From assembly GCA_038380435.1 (NCBI GenBank), contig JAWZYU010000001.1, positions 13,124,001 to 13,188,000 of the forward strand: a stretch of 64,000 nucleotides of DNA, written 5' to 3'. A program made the translations under genes and the position numbers. Of this stretch, positions 48,810 through 60,046 are shown one piece after another. Every line of letters begins with the position of its first letter. Positions within the stretch are counted from its first letter, which is position 1. A model generated the notes under the pieces. That model saw only the letters and a program-made list of their open reading frames with translations. It searched no databases and had not been told where the DNA came from. Source of the DNA: Ryuthela nishihirai (taxonomy: Eukaryota; Arthropoda; Arachnida; Araneae; Heptathelidae).

Positions 48810-49975
48810 TTTTTGTGCGTAGGAAGATATGTTACAGAATAAAAAAAAAAAACCTAAATTTCAAACATTTAACCAAAATATTAGAAATTAGCCAAAACAC
48901 ATCATTTGCATCCAAAGAGTTTGCATCACATTTAAAACGTATATTATTCCTGTAACGGCTACGGTTATTTATGAAAACAGTTGATCAGCTGACCAACGAG
49001 GTAGCAGCTGACTGCTAGAAATATTAGTACCGAGCTTCACCGCGATATCGCGCATGAAGGAAGAGAGGGAGATTCCTTATCGCTTGAAACTGTAACCGAG
49101 GGCCATATTGCTCTTAATCGTAAGCTTGCATTATCTACTAGAGATTGAGCAAAAACGTTAGCTCCTGTGTAGCATATTCCTGAAGAAATTAATCTGAAAA
49201 ATAGATAAAAGGAATAGAATTTCATTGCTAAGAAGTTAAAGTAAAGTTTTTTTTCCCGAATTTTAAACTTTTCGTTATTTTAATTATATTGGAAAGTTTT
49301 CTAAACAACTCCTACTACTGCTATACATTGCTAAAATTACTACTGGTTTGAAATGTACCCTCACCCTTTTTTTGCCGGGACGGTATTATTGTTGAATTGC
49401 TTTTATTTCATATATAATTTATTATGATAGACGTCCAATGTGGATCTAAACAACCAGGACCGGACTTACTCATAAGCTAACTAAGCTACAGCGTAGCCCT
49501 CAAGTTTATGAGAGACTCAAATATTTAAGTTTACTGTGTCGAAATTTTATAGTCAAATTAATCTATCGTACAAAAACTTCATCTCAGCTTTACACGGTCA
49601 TTATTATATACGAATGTTAGTATAATGTTTTCATCACATAAATTTAGCATTTATTTTTTAATGTTCCCTTCAGTCCGAAAACAAATATATAGCTTATTTT
49701 GACTTTCGAAATTTTGGGACCTCTTAAATTCATTTTAGCTTAGGGCCCCCGAATGGTGAAAGTCAGACCCTGTCAACAACCGTTTTTAAAAACCACAGAC
49801 AAATTTCATCATGGTGATCAACTGCAGTTTTTAGAAACATATTCAAACACAAAAAAACAAACAAAAAGGAATTAAAAAAGTATTCGTGCAAAACATTCAC
49901 ACATGCAACTGAACTTTCAGCGCGACTCTCAGGGTAAGAGTAACATGCCAACTATGCTAACTGATAGTAAGGTGG
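48810..49975 (-). promoter_or_regulatory. DNAJC12 upstream flank, promoter candidate
   Basis: The start codon lies at 48809, so the promoter should be in the next few hundred bases. The stretch 48955-49140 is richer in G/C and CpG than its surroundings and holds two AGCTGAC words (48989 and 49006 area). I see no clear TATA box. The transcription start is not determined. From 49200 to 49975 nothing is recognised. Confidence 0.3.
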
Positions 49976-50071
49976 CTTCAGCCTTTGGCATTGGGGGGAC
50001 GGGTCTTTACTCCATGCCTCGATTAGGGGACAGTTTGATATTGTTGGCCCTATCCCGCTTAATAAACCTAG
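49976..50071 (+). mobile_element. RTE-like LINE leader fragment (copy 7)
   Basis: About 95 bp matching the leader of copy 1 (700-795): TTCAGCCTTTGGCATTGGGG, then ACGGGTCTTTACTCCATG and CTTAATAAACCTAG. It stops at LTR E. The continuation is not found on the other side, so a deletion followed the LTR insertion. Confidence 0.75.
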
Positions 50072-50712
50072 TGTAATGCTCCAAACGTATGCTAAATTTC
50101 TTCCCTTTGGACCTTTTGATTGATCCAAAGTAAACTTAACTTTCCTGATAGCATCGGGCGCCAGGCAATTAATCTTGCCAAATAAAGTTAAATGAGGGCT
50201 TGCTAAGTATAAAGGCCTTACTAAGTGAATAAAAAAATCAAAAGATTGTCAAATTATTAAAGTTAAATCTTAATAAAAATCAATTATCGTTGCTCAAGAG
50301 AAAAAATTACAAAAGTAACAATTATTCATTAAAACAAAGTTTATTTCTAAGAAATCAAGACTCACCAAATAAACTGATGAATACAATATTCTGAGCAATT
50401 AAAAGCTCATATTCTTATAACTACTAACTCTCTTTACCTAACTCCTTCTCTACCCAACAACAAAAACTAACTTCTAGCAACTGACTTTAAAAACTTCTCT
50501 CTACTAACTCCATGTCCACGTCATTTACTATACATGCGGCGTGAAACTGACAGGTGTTACGGAATTGCGCATCGCAACTCTTTAAGCAGTCTGGATGAGG
50601 AAAAAAATGCTGGTGCCAACTGAAATTCAAAAGACCCAGAATGATAAAAAATAATGTAAATAAAGTAAAAACTGCTTAAGGAAAAGTAAAACTGAATTGG
50701 TGAACCATCACA
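50072..50712 (-). mobile_element. LTR E, Ty3-type family (641 bp)
   Basis: Minus-strand copy from TGTAATGCTCC to CCATCACA. It is shorter than its relatives (760-795 bp) and has no matching 4-bp duplication. It faces away from the LTR remnant at 51217. The missing duplication suggests rearrangement after insertion. Confidence 0.82.
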
Positions 50713-51216
50713 GGGTACCTCCCCATAATTACACCCTCCATTTTTACCGAGATCACGATTGGAATAATAGATATAGTAAAATTTGGACAACAATGATAGA
50801 GTATAGGCCTGCTCAATTCAACATTTCTCGAATCCGGTGCCGGAGTAATTGGAATGCCTATCGATTTCAAGATGTGAAGCGACAGCAGCGCAAGTTGCAT
50901 TTTCGTCCGCTGTGGCGCTGGCGATCCGCTGCTTTGCTTTCTACTTGCTTCGTAATAGTATAGGTTATTACCTTCAATGTTTGTTACGCTGTTTACCGCA
51001 AGTTTCAAAATTGGATTCTGATACGGATTTTTTCATATGCGACTTATTTACTGTTCTGTCTACTTTCTGCCGTTTTTTAACTAGAAGTCTGAAAGATGAT
51101 GCAATATTGCATGACGTTTTGCAGAAGAGAAACTTGAAGCAAAACTCAGTTTCTATCGAATCTCTTCCAAACTGGATCTGCGAGACAGGTGGCTACAGTA
51201 ATATGTCGGCAACATA
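50713..51216. other. 500-bp spacer between two divergent LTRs
   Basis: Somewhat richer in G/C than the surroundings, with overlapping open frames on both strands (50676-51008 minus, 50849-51253 plus). Neither shows a recognisable domain. It might be host sequence or LTR-element remains. Confidence 0.35.
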
Positions 51217-51383
51217 TGTGATAGTCCACCCATTCACATTTACTTTTGTTTAAACAGTTTTGCTTTATTTCGGTTATAATTATCATTTTGGGGATTATTA
51301 TTTTTTTTTTGAAATCGCAATTCTCGTTTCCAAGCCGTAGGTGTTGCGCATGCGCAACTCCGACCTTTTGATAGTCAACCGCT

Positions 51384-51577
51384 ACAGCCGAGTGGTTAGC
51401 GCGCTTGGCTAGTGATATAAGGGGCTGGGATCGAGCCCCGGATAAGGCGTGGACGTTTGTGTTGTTTTTCTGCTGAGGTCCTGCCATCTTCATAGACCTT
51501 CTACTGCGGCATATAAACTGACAGGCTCCTGTCAGACCTCTGCGGCAAGCAGCTGCTTGAGAGTTTTTTTTAATATA
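51384..51577 (+). mobile_element. tRNA-derived SINE family A inside an LTR
   Basis: Head AGCCGAGTGGTTAGCGCGCT, B box GGGATCGAGCCCCGG, body TTTCTGCTGAGGTCCTGCC, tail CTGACAGGCTCCTGTCAGAC and GGCAAGCAGCTGCTTGAG. It splits the left LTR between TCAACCGCT and CGCATGTAG, words that are close together in LTRs A-D. Among the least diverged heads in the window. Confidence 0.9.
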
Positions 51578-51724
51578 CGCATGTAGTACACGACCCCTCT
51601 TGCGTCATAGCTAGCGCGATCAAATCAATAAACTTTGAACATAAGGTTCCATTTTTTGTTCCGTTAGAAGAAAGTGATAGAATAGAGTATGATCAACTGC
51701 CACAACAACGAGTTGCATTTATTA

Positions 51725-52550
51725 ACTGAAGTCCTTATGTTAATTGGCCTTTACCTGAGATAAAGTTCGACGGTTCGAAATGTCCGTTATCATGGACATT
51801 TGTTAAGTCCATGGAACAGCATTTCCATTTACATGAAGTGCCCGGCAACAAAAAGGTGGTTTTAGCAGTATCTTGTCTAATTGGATGTGCTCATATGTAA
51901 TAATGTAATCTAAATAAATAGTGGAATAACGTAGAAGTCGGCATGGCATAGAAAATTGGGTAGATTTTAAAAATGAACTCTTGGAAATCTAACCGGCTTA
52001 TAATGATTTCAAACAGCTAGCTACAGAGCTGTTTTCATGAAGACAAAGGGGAGGAGATGATATTGAAAAATTTATCTGGGGTACAGTAGAGTTATTCCAG
52101 CTGTACGATGCTGATGCAGCCGAAATTTACATTTTAAACTGCATTATGGCTCAGTTGCTTTTGCCCATTAGGGAATTCTTAGAAGTGCGAAATGTAAATT
52201 CAATTTCAACTTTAGTCAAATTGTCTCAGCAGTACACCGCAAGAAGAGAATCTGCAAAAACTGCATTAAATCAACAATGTATACAATCCTCGCCAAAGAA
52301 GCGCTATCAGGTTGTCTCGCAAAATGACCCGCCGGACCGTAAGTTAAACGGTCCCGACAATTTGCGCCGAACACCCTACAACGATGCTGAACGAACGAAG
52401 CAGAGATTATGTTCAGCATCAAGCTCCCTACAATGACACTAGACCAAAAACTTTTGCTAACAATAAGAGAGAAACTTTGAGATGTAATTTTTGTGGCTGA
52501 CAAGGGCACACGGAGCAATATTGCTACAGAAGGAATGACAAATTGGAAAA
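51725..52550 (+). pseudogene. Ty3-type gag remnant
   Basis: The broken frame reads KFDGSKCPLSWTFVKSMEQH near 51765 and VVLAVSCLIGCA near 51855. The open frame 52146-52436 covers the middle and basic part. A zinc knuckle follows at about 52478-52525 (CNFCG..GHTEQYC, with a stop inside). It lies between LTR parts, which identifies it as the gag of the solo-LTR family. Confidence 0.75.
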
Positions 52551-53044
52551 CTTAAACTATGGTCTTAGAAAGAGCAGAGAAGTAGAGTCAGATAGAGGTA
52601 GAATTGGCAGTATAGTTAGTAGAGATGTAGGAGTCAGAATTGGCAGTTAGGGAGAGAGTGCTGTTAGTGGAAGTTGAGATGATGTTACTTTACATAGATG
52701 CGAGTTGTTATAGTACTCTAACTTTTGTATTGAATTTGGTGAGTCTTTAAATTTTTTTGGGAATAAACTTTGTTTGTTTTAGAAACTTTTGAATCTTTGC
52801 TATTTTTGTCTTGGGCAACGTTAATTGATTTTTTGATTAGATTTAAACTTTAATTAAATTTGACAATCCTTTTTGAATTCTTACTCGATAAGTAATGCCA
52901 AACAAATACCTAACGAAACCTATTTCAACTTTATTTGGCAAGTTAAAATTGCCTGGCGCCTGACAAAGTTTTCCGGAATTTTGAATAAATTTGGATCAGA
53001 CAAAAGGTTTAACTTGAAAAGTTAATCATCTTTGGAGCATTACA

Positions 53045-54400
53045 GAAAACGTCGACTGGAGTAATTGGAAAAAATTTCAGAGATCATTTTTGAATAATTA
53101 ATATTTTGGAATCGCAGGAATTGTAAGCAAGGGAAAGTTATTCTCATTAGCTCAAAACGATGACCTTTTCAATATACGCAAGTGAGTTACACTGCACTTA
53201 CAAAATATTAGAGAATTTCCGTGTTATGTGAATGGGAATTTAACTTTGAAGTTCTATAACTTCTAAAATATTCATTTAATGGAAAAAGGTCACTGAAAAT
53301 AAATTAAAGATCATAATTTTATCTACTTAAATCTCAATTTTCAACAGCCTTTGTCTAGTATTTAAGAAATTATGGAAGCTAGAATGTTTCACAACAGTAA
53401 TAGGTCAAAATTATTTATCTGAGATATTAATTAAAATATAGATAACAAGTATTGTTTCAAATCATTTGATCAAACATACATTTTAAGAGTTTGTGCAAGA
53501 TTATTTCGAGTGCTAGGTATAGTAGTAAAAATATCGCTCATTTTCTTCGAACCCGGACACTCTTGTCTTCCCTCCCCCCAACTCTACTGAAACCAGTCTT
53601 GTATATGACATATGGAATGTTGAAGTTTATAACACTTTGTGATCTTTCTGAACTGCACAAATATGTGTATGAATCAGGGCGCATTAAGCATGCGGGAGAC
53701 CTGGAGCCAAGTTCCAAATGGATGCTCTGGAAAAAGTTCTAAATAAGAGCCTTAAACCTATATTCTAAATGGAATCCCTTTATTCTTGTAAACTGAAAAA
53801 TAATGAAAATTGAACTACTTTATGTAAAATCGTTGATTGACATGATTAAAAGTGACATTACTTTAAAACAAAAAAGGTAAATAAAAAGGCTAACATATAA
53901 AGAATCAATTCTGTTGTGGAGAATAAATTTTGTGCATACTGCATTTAAAAAGTATTTCTTTTAATCGTTAATTTTTTTTTAGTAAATTTTCCACTTCATA
54001 CTTAATTTAAATAATCGTGTATTAATATCAGAACAATCTTGCTTAAATCTATTGCTTATGCATTTTGCCTAACAATAAGCTATATTGCGATAGTAATAAT
54101 TATTAATAATATTAAAATATATATCAATAATAGTAAAATTATTAAATTAGGTAAAAAATTGCTTTGAACAAAAATTAAATTTTGTTCTTTAAAGATTTAT
54201 CATTAAATAATATAATTGGGTAAACACTTGAAAATTTCGGATTTTAATGGATAATAATTTCTATTTGTAACACGATTTTTTTAAACATAATTTTCGTTAT
54301 GGAGAGTTTAAATCGTTATTCCCATTGTATCTCTAAGAACGGTTCTAGTGTATTGTATTTGATTAAATATCTGTCCGATTTTTTACCATACAACTTCGAC
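53045..54400. other. AT-rich intergenic spacer
   Basis: Upstream of DNAJC12. Weak similarity to the 59552-59995 repeat around 53230-53330 and 54240-54330. No gene recognised; the 83-codon frame at 53491-53742 has no known motif. Confidence 0.35.
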
Positions 54401-55199
54401 CGATCACTATATACTTCTCGTTAGCGTGGGTTCAGGGTGTTGTAAATACGGTGAAATTAGATTCAATATAAGGGTCTCTCTACACCAGCCACAACGGAAG
54501 GGCGAGATAGCGGATGCAGAAGAAACTGCCTCTCAGCTATCTCATAAAAGAAATTTGTACTAATCAGGAGAAAGAAAAATAGAGAACATTAGACTTTGCA
54601 GAAGAGGCCAATGTTCTGAAAGAATTCAGTGACATACGGAAGTGCGCTCGCTGCAGCTTCCCATTATGGTTGTTGCCAAGAAGGGAGGTGATGGAATAGT
54701 CGGTGGTTCCAATCGGTGGCTTCCGGAACAAAGCTTCTCTTTCGGCATTGTAGCGGGAGCAGTTGAGCTGAATGTGGGATACAGTCTCAGGTGTGCTGCA
54801 AGTGACACAGTCTGGACTGTAAGCTCTGCCAAGAGTGTGAAGCGTAGAGTTGCTGTAGATGACACCAACAAGGAGATGATGAAGGAAGGTCTCGTCAGAT
54901 CGAAGATTACCGAGGATAGGAGCAGTGAGAGAAGGTTCAACCAGGTACCTGAAATAGGTACAGCTGCTGTCCTTCTGCCACAGAGCAAGACGGTACTAGA
55001 GGCCCTATATAGGTAGAGGTTGGCCATCTCAAAATTGAACGCCATGTTTTGTCGTCGTTCGGATTGTCCGGCGTGCAAAGCTGAATAGTATTGCAGGGAT
55101 ACTTATGGATTCCTGAAAGAAGTAGGCTAATATTTGATACAGATTTCAGTGCTAACGATTTTTTTTTCAAGCACTTTAGAAAACGGCTAAAAGGGAAAA

Positions 55200-56190
55200 G
55201 AAAAATTTTAGGGCTTTATTTTTAAAAAGAGATAATTTTGCTTTGTTGTCCGTCCGTCTATCCGTCTGAAGACATCGAACTTTTTTGTTTATGCAGATAA
55301 ATAAAAAATTCTTTTTGTGTTTGACAGGTATTAATCAAATATTACAATTGCATCTTTGAAATCTCCCAAAAGTTATAACTATGCCCTCTAACGGTGGAAA
55401 GAGTTGAAAATTGCGAAATATCAAACGAATATTTGAAATGATGCAGTTACATTAAAAGTTTGAAATTTTGGTGTTGAAATGTGAAGGTTACGAAGTTACC
55501 ATTGGTTACAATCATTTGACCCTTTAGACCCATGGGGGGGGGGGAAGGTGAATGCAACTTTTTTAACAGAAAATTGTGTGTTTTTAGAGATAAGTTAAAA
55601 ATTCTTTTTGGGTTGGACAGGCATTGACGAAATATTACAATTTGCATTTCCCGAATCTCCCAAAAGCTATAATTGCGCCCTCTAACGGTGGGAAAAAAAT
55701 CCAGCAATTTCGAAATTTACAATGAATATTATGAACGATGTGTTTATGCTAGAAATTTGAAATTTTGGTCGTGGAATGTGACAGTTTTGAAGATTCCGTT
55801 GACAACAATGAGTTCACTCCTCAATCCCAAGGTAGGTAAGAAACAGAATGTTTCATTTAATTGATAATTGAAAATCTCTTTTTTAGTTAGTACTAACGAA
55901 ATATAATTCGCATTTTCAAAGGTAGTTTTAATATATATCATTAGAGATCACTAAATATCCAAAATGGCAAAACCTTTAACGAATGTTCCAAGCGATCTTA
56001 TTATGGTAGAAATTTCGGTGGTAGCGTTCTTTTTTTGTAGAAATTCCACTGACAGCAATGATCTGCCCATTATTTTCAGAGGAGTGGGAGAAAAGCAACT
56101 TTTGTAATTTGAGAACTAAAAGGCAAATACTTTTTATGTTGTATAATTATTAATAAAATACTACTATGTGCATTTTTCCCCGTCATACAT
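55200..56190 (-). repeat. ~270-bp monomer repeat, left arm of foldback
   Basis: About four diverged monomers, recognised by the recurring boxes CTCCCAAAAGCTATAATTGC, GCCCTCTAACGGTGG, AATTTGAAATTTTGGT and GAAGATTCCGTTGACAACAA. Orientation is opposite to 56470-57180 and 61345-63460. Confidence 0.8.
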
Positions 56191-56212
56191 TAAAAAATAA
56201 AACTAAATAATC

Positions 56213-56336
56213 CCTCAAGGAGCAAGCAGCTGTTTGCCACAGAGGTCTGACAGGAGCCTTTCAGTTTATATACCATAGTAGAAGGTTCATGAGGATGGCA
56301 GGACCCCAGCAGAAAAATAACACGAACACCTATAAT
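56213..56336 (-). mobile_element. tRNA-derived SINE family A, tail fragment
   Basis: Tail blocks GCAAGCAGCTGTTTGCCACA and TCTGACAGGAGCC on the plus strand. The head is missing (it ends near ACACCTATAATTAAG). It sits at the symmetry centre of the foldback element. The related field at 61345-61510 lacks it. Confidence 0.8.
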
Positions 56337-56469
56337 TAAGACTTTTAAGGAATGAAAAAGTAGGCAAAGGAAGAACTTCTTCTCTTTGAAAACGAGATTC
56401 CCATATACGCTAAAGGCGATATGCGTTCTTCTAGTTATTTTACACATTCAGTACCCTCTGGCAGTGGAA

Positions 56470-57180
56470 ATTCGAACTACTGCATAACTGGTAAAATAAA
56501 AGTTTAATATTTTATTATTTCCTATAAACAGAAAAAATGTTTTTCATTTATCTCTTAAGGCAGAAAAGATGCATTTTACCAACACCCCCTTGCTATAACG
56601 GGACAAATTATTATTATTAATGTAAACCACTTGACCATTACACTCTATGACCAAAATTTAAATTTCTATCTTAAATAGATCGTTTGCATTATTTGTTTAA
56701 TAATCTGGTATTTCCGCTTTTTTTCAACCGCTAGAGGCCGCCTTTCGAGTTTTTATTTACCGCCTTTAGTACTTTCTAATAGTGGAAATTCCAACTGATG
56801 GGGATTCGAAAAATGCAATATTAATGTTTTTTAGTACCTCTAAACCCCCCTCCCCCTAAAAAAAGAGATTGTTTCTTTTATATCTTAAAATAAAAAAAGT
56901 TTCGTTTTCGTACCTCCTATTGACTAAGGGGGTAAAGCCTTGTTGCCGTTGTAAACCTTCTGACCATAACACTGTACTACCAAAATTTCGGATTTCTACT
57001 GTAAATAGTTTGTTTGCAATATTCTTTTGAAATTATAGCATTTTCCACCAATTTCCACAGCTAGATGACGCTATTAAAGCTATTGGAAGATTTCAAAATT
57101 GCAAATCGCAATATTTCTTTGAAATCTATCCAACCCAAAAAGAAATTTTCATTTATTTCTAAAAGTAAAAAAGTTGATTG
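56470..57180 (+). repeat. ~270-bp monomer repeat, right arm of foldback
   Basis: Two to three monomers in plus orientation, with boxes CTTGACCATTACACTCTATG, CAAAATTTAAATTTCTATC and CAACCGCTAGAGGCCGC. Mirror image of the left arm. Confidence 0.78.
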
Positions 57181-57479
57181 CCTGTAGACGGACAGACAGG
57201 TATTGATAAAATATAGAAGCTTTTATAGGCAAAACAAGCGGTAAAAATGTATAAAATTTTAAAAACTGAGGATTTTTAACTAGGTATACACAGTAACTCA
57301 TAGGCTTTCGTCTCACGGTATGACAAAACATGGCGCCCATAAACCACGTGACTCATTCAACCAATGACAGCCAATCACCGAGATGGCCAGCCTCTAACTA
57401 TACAGGACCTCTAGACGGTACTGGCTCATCAGATGTGAGACAGAACTGTTGCAGTCCCTGAGAGAGAGGGGGTAATTAG

Positions 57480-58070
57480 TTATAGACACCTCTGACTCTC
57501 CAGCGCTTCCTTCGCAGTGTGATCAGCGAGCTCATTGCCAGGTATCCCTATATGGGAAGGGATCCACTGCAAATGAACCGTGATTCCGTCAGAAGTGACC
57601 TTGGAGCAATTCTCCATGAACCTCTGGATGATGAAGGGGTTGCAGCTCTTGCTGTCTCGCTTCTGAAGAGCTTCCAAGGCTGACTTGCAGTCATAGAGGA
57701 TGACAAAGTTGCCACTCTCGAGGCTGAGGATCAAAAGTGCGGCCTCAAGAATAGCATGAAGCTCTGCACAGGTGGAGGAAGTTAGATGCGGGAGACGGAA
57801 ACCTCTGGCGATGCCAGTATCGGGGATGGCAAAAGCAGAGGAAGCACGGTGCCTCTCTCGTTCCACAGATCCATCAGTGTAGACCTCAGTACATCTCTCA
57901 TATCGTTCAGTGACATAGTAGGTGGAGAGAAGTCTGATGTCCAATGGATCAGAGTCGCTCTTTCGATCAATTGAAAGGATATTGACATTGATCATAAGAT
58001 CACTGTTCCTCCAGGGTGGAAGGTCGGGGAAGAGACTATTGCCAACACCCAGCATTGCCAGCTCGAGCAT
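57480..58070 (-). pseudogene. Jockey/I-like LINE RNase H domain
   Basis: 196-residue open frame. Clear RNase H fold: VYTDGSVERERHRASSAF (first Asp), CAELHAILEAALLIL (catalytic Glu), FVILYDCKSALEAL (second Asp), and HLQWIPSHIGIPGNELADHTAK (His and last Asp). All four acidic residues are present, so the active site is complete even though the element is dead. The frame shifts just after ALESQRCL and resumes at the C-terminal domain. Confidence 0.92.
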
Positions 58071-58910
58071 CTGGAGCTGGTAGGAAGGACGCGGTCATAG
58101 AAGTCCTTGGCGGACAGGGCGATGGCAGAGTGAGACCTGTCATGCAACTTCCTGCGAAGCTCATGGAATGGAGGGAATGGAGCCTCTAGAGATGACACAG
58201 TATATCTCTCTTCCAGTGCAGGTGGAAAGGCATGTCATCAGCCTCTGCAATGACAGACGCATTAGGTGTGTAAGGGCAGAGTCCGAGGCAGAGGCGCAGA
58301 GCTATAGTGTGGACAGTGGCCAACTTGTTGAGCAGTGTAGCAGAGGCATTGCACAGAAGGTGACCACTGTAGTTGATGCGGGAGAGGATCAAGTGCTGGT
58401 ATAAGACCAGGAGGGTCTTGCAAGAACTTCCCAGTGTGTACCAGCAAGGAAAGACAGTATATTTCTCTGCGCAATGGCAACTGTCTTAAGATGCTGGATG
58501 TGAGGTCCCCAGCTCAGCCTGCTGTCCAGAAACACACCAAGGAACTTATGCTGATGGACAGCCATGATGTGATCTGGACGAAGCAAGAGGTCAGGCAAGG
58601 TGGGTGGAAGGCGTCTCTTCATGAGAACCATGGCCACAGTCTTATCAGTGGAAAGAGTGAGGCTTAGGTTGTCAAAGAACTTGACCACCATGGCCACAAC
58701 TCGTTTCACCTTAAGCTGAGCATAGGAGGAGTCCTGGCGTGGGAATCAGATGCAGATGTCATCCACGTAGATGCAGACACCCATTTTTCTTGAGTTGAGA
58801 GAATAGGCCTGACAGCAAGATATTCACTAGCATCGGGATGAGGACACCCCCTTGAGATACTCGATGATTGATAGTGTGGGAACCACTGAGTATGTTGCCC
58901 AGCTTAGGAC

Positions 58911-59550
58911 GTCAAAGTGCTGATTTATTAGTAGATACTGAATAGTCGAGTTTATTTCATTATTTATCATTAGCATACTTGTAAGACTTGCTTTCCATCT
59001 ATATGGGAAATAGAAAGCCGCTTGTGGCTAAAATTGCCTGAATAGCGCCTATATGTGACATAATAGGAATGTTAGTTATATGTGTTAGTTATAAGTTATA
59101 GTTATATGTGACATAATAGGAATGTTAATGTTATTAGGAATAAGGGTTAGCTTACTGCGGAACAGTGCTGCCCTCGTGTGGCAAGTTCTGCAGCTTCCTA
59201 TAGGCGCTTGTTATCACGGGGATTCTCGAAAAACGGCAGGCATTCCCAATACGTAATCACCGTTCGAGTCACTCCTATGCAAAAAAAAAAAATCCGCCAA
59301 ACTGTGCGCAAACACCTACAAACAAATATAGTTGTTTGCACTAAGTGCTTTCTGCGTTCGGATTTAAAATAGCAATATTTATGATTTTTAAAGCATATTT
59401 TTTCAGATTTTGTCGTTTTCGAACATGGTAATATGTTGCATAGTGATGTGTCGCTCCAGAATAGGACTGTATGTTTAATCAAATAAGATTGCTTTAAACG
59501 TTTTGATACAATACTTATTACTAAGTTTTAACTTCTGAAGTCAATTTTTG
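58911..59550. other. Intergenic spacer with a short duplication
   Basis: A phrase with ATGTGACATAATAGGAATGT occurs twice at about 59053-59125. No gene recognised. Confidence 0.4.
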
Positions 59551-59551
59551 T

Positions 59552-59995
59552 GGCTGGCATTGTTATTGCTGAATATTCAAACTTCCATAACTCATTAAAT
59601 ACCGAACGAATATTATTGAAAATTGAGATAATTGATTTCTTTGATTGAGATCATTATCTGCAATCACGTTTTTCAAAACAAAACTTATTTTAGAACTTAT
59701 AGAGCTTTGACATTAACTTCCCATTGACTTAACATAGTAACTTTGTGAAAAGAATTTTGTGTAAAGAATTGTATCACTATTCTTCATTTTGTAAAATTTT
59801 CTTAAGATTGGCATTGTTGTTGTTAAATATTCAAACTTCCATAACTCATTAAATACTAAACAAATGTTGTTGAAAATTGAGATATTGATTTATTTGATTG
59901 AGATCTTTATCTGCAATCACATTTTTCAAAACAAAAAAAAAAAACTTATTTTGGAAGTTATAGAGCTTTGACGTTAGCTTTCTATTGACTTAGCC
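59552..59995. repeat. Direct duplication of a ~256-bp unit
   Basis: GGCATTGTTATTGCTGAATA at 59557 and GGCATTGTTGTTGTTAAATA at 59813 begin two aligned copies. Both contain ATTCAAACTTCCATAACTCA and TATAGAGCTTTGACRTTA. Related sequence is seen at 4003-4085. Family unknown. Confidence 0.75.
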
Positions 59996-60000
59996 TAGGG

Positions 60001-60030
60001 ATTTTCCTTAATTTAAGAAAACCAGTGTAG
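60001..60030. mobile_element. Tc1-like terminal repeat relic
   Basis: TTTTCCTTAATTTAAGAAAA then CCAGTGTA closely resembles the right end of the Tc1-like element at 26531-27970. Only this end is present, just left of the MITE. Confidence 0.6.
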
Positions 60031-60046
60031 TAAATAATATATAGAC

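Larger units (their letters stand above)
51217..53044 (+). mobile_element. Ty3-type LTR retroelement remnant with gag and both LTR parts
   Basis: The left LTR piece starts TGTGATAG (51217) and runs to about 51620, with a SINE inside. An internal region follows. The right LTR piece (about 52570-53044) ends GAGCATTACA. The LTR parts belong to the same family as LTRs A-E, linking that family to a gag. Protease, RT and integrase are missing, so a large internal deletion occurred. Confidence 0.83.
54997..57413. mobile_element. Foldback hAT-like element, 2,417 bp
   Basis: The ends are inverted copies: left TAGAGGCCCTATATAGGTAG, right the inverse of TAGAGGTCCTGTATAGTTAG, with similarity over at least 60 bp (both contain GACAAAACATGGCG). 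An exact 8-bp duplication GACGGTAC flanks it (54989-54996 and 57414-57421). The 8-bp target size and the TAGAG start fit the hAT superfamily. No transposase is present. The interior is a near-palindrome: ~270-bp monomers read minus from 55200 to 56190 and plus from 56470 to 57180, with a SINE A tail piece between. It must depend on a transposase from elsewhere. Confidence 0.85.
54400..58910 (-). mobile_element. Jockey/I-like LINE, 5'-truncated, split by a foldback element
   Basis: Minus strand. The 5' end is lost within the RT at about 58910. RT pieces at 58790-58389 include IYVDDICI (catalytic motif C) near 58765 and KFLGVFLDSRLSWGPHIQ near 58520. RNase H is at 58070-57480. The C-terminal zinc-binding end is at 55 kb: after removing the insert 54997-57413 the frame runs on smoothly from SVSHLMSQYR to LALWQKDSS and to a C-x2-C...H...C block (CVTCSTPETVSHIQLNC) near 54790. 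At least two frameshifts inactivate it. Confidence 0.88.

Noticed and set aside
50849..51253. 134-residue plus frame as a gene near DNAJC12
   Set aside because: No recognisable domain, overlaps a minus frame of similar length, and its 3' end runs into an LTR.
51384..51450. Functional tRNA gene
   Set aside because: The tRNA-like part continues into the SINE body and tail, and no acceptor stem closes it.
53491..53742. 83-residue plus frame
   Set aside because: No domain, no homologous look, and isolated in AT-rich spacer.
54626..55078. 150-residue minus frame as a separate gene
   Set aside because: The C-terminal zinc-binding end of the LINE reads in another frame over the same bases; part of the frame crosses the foldback element border.
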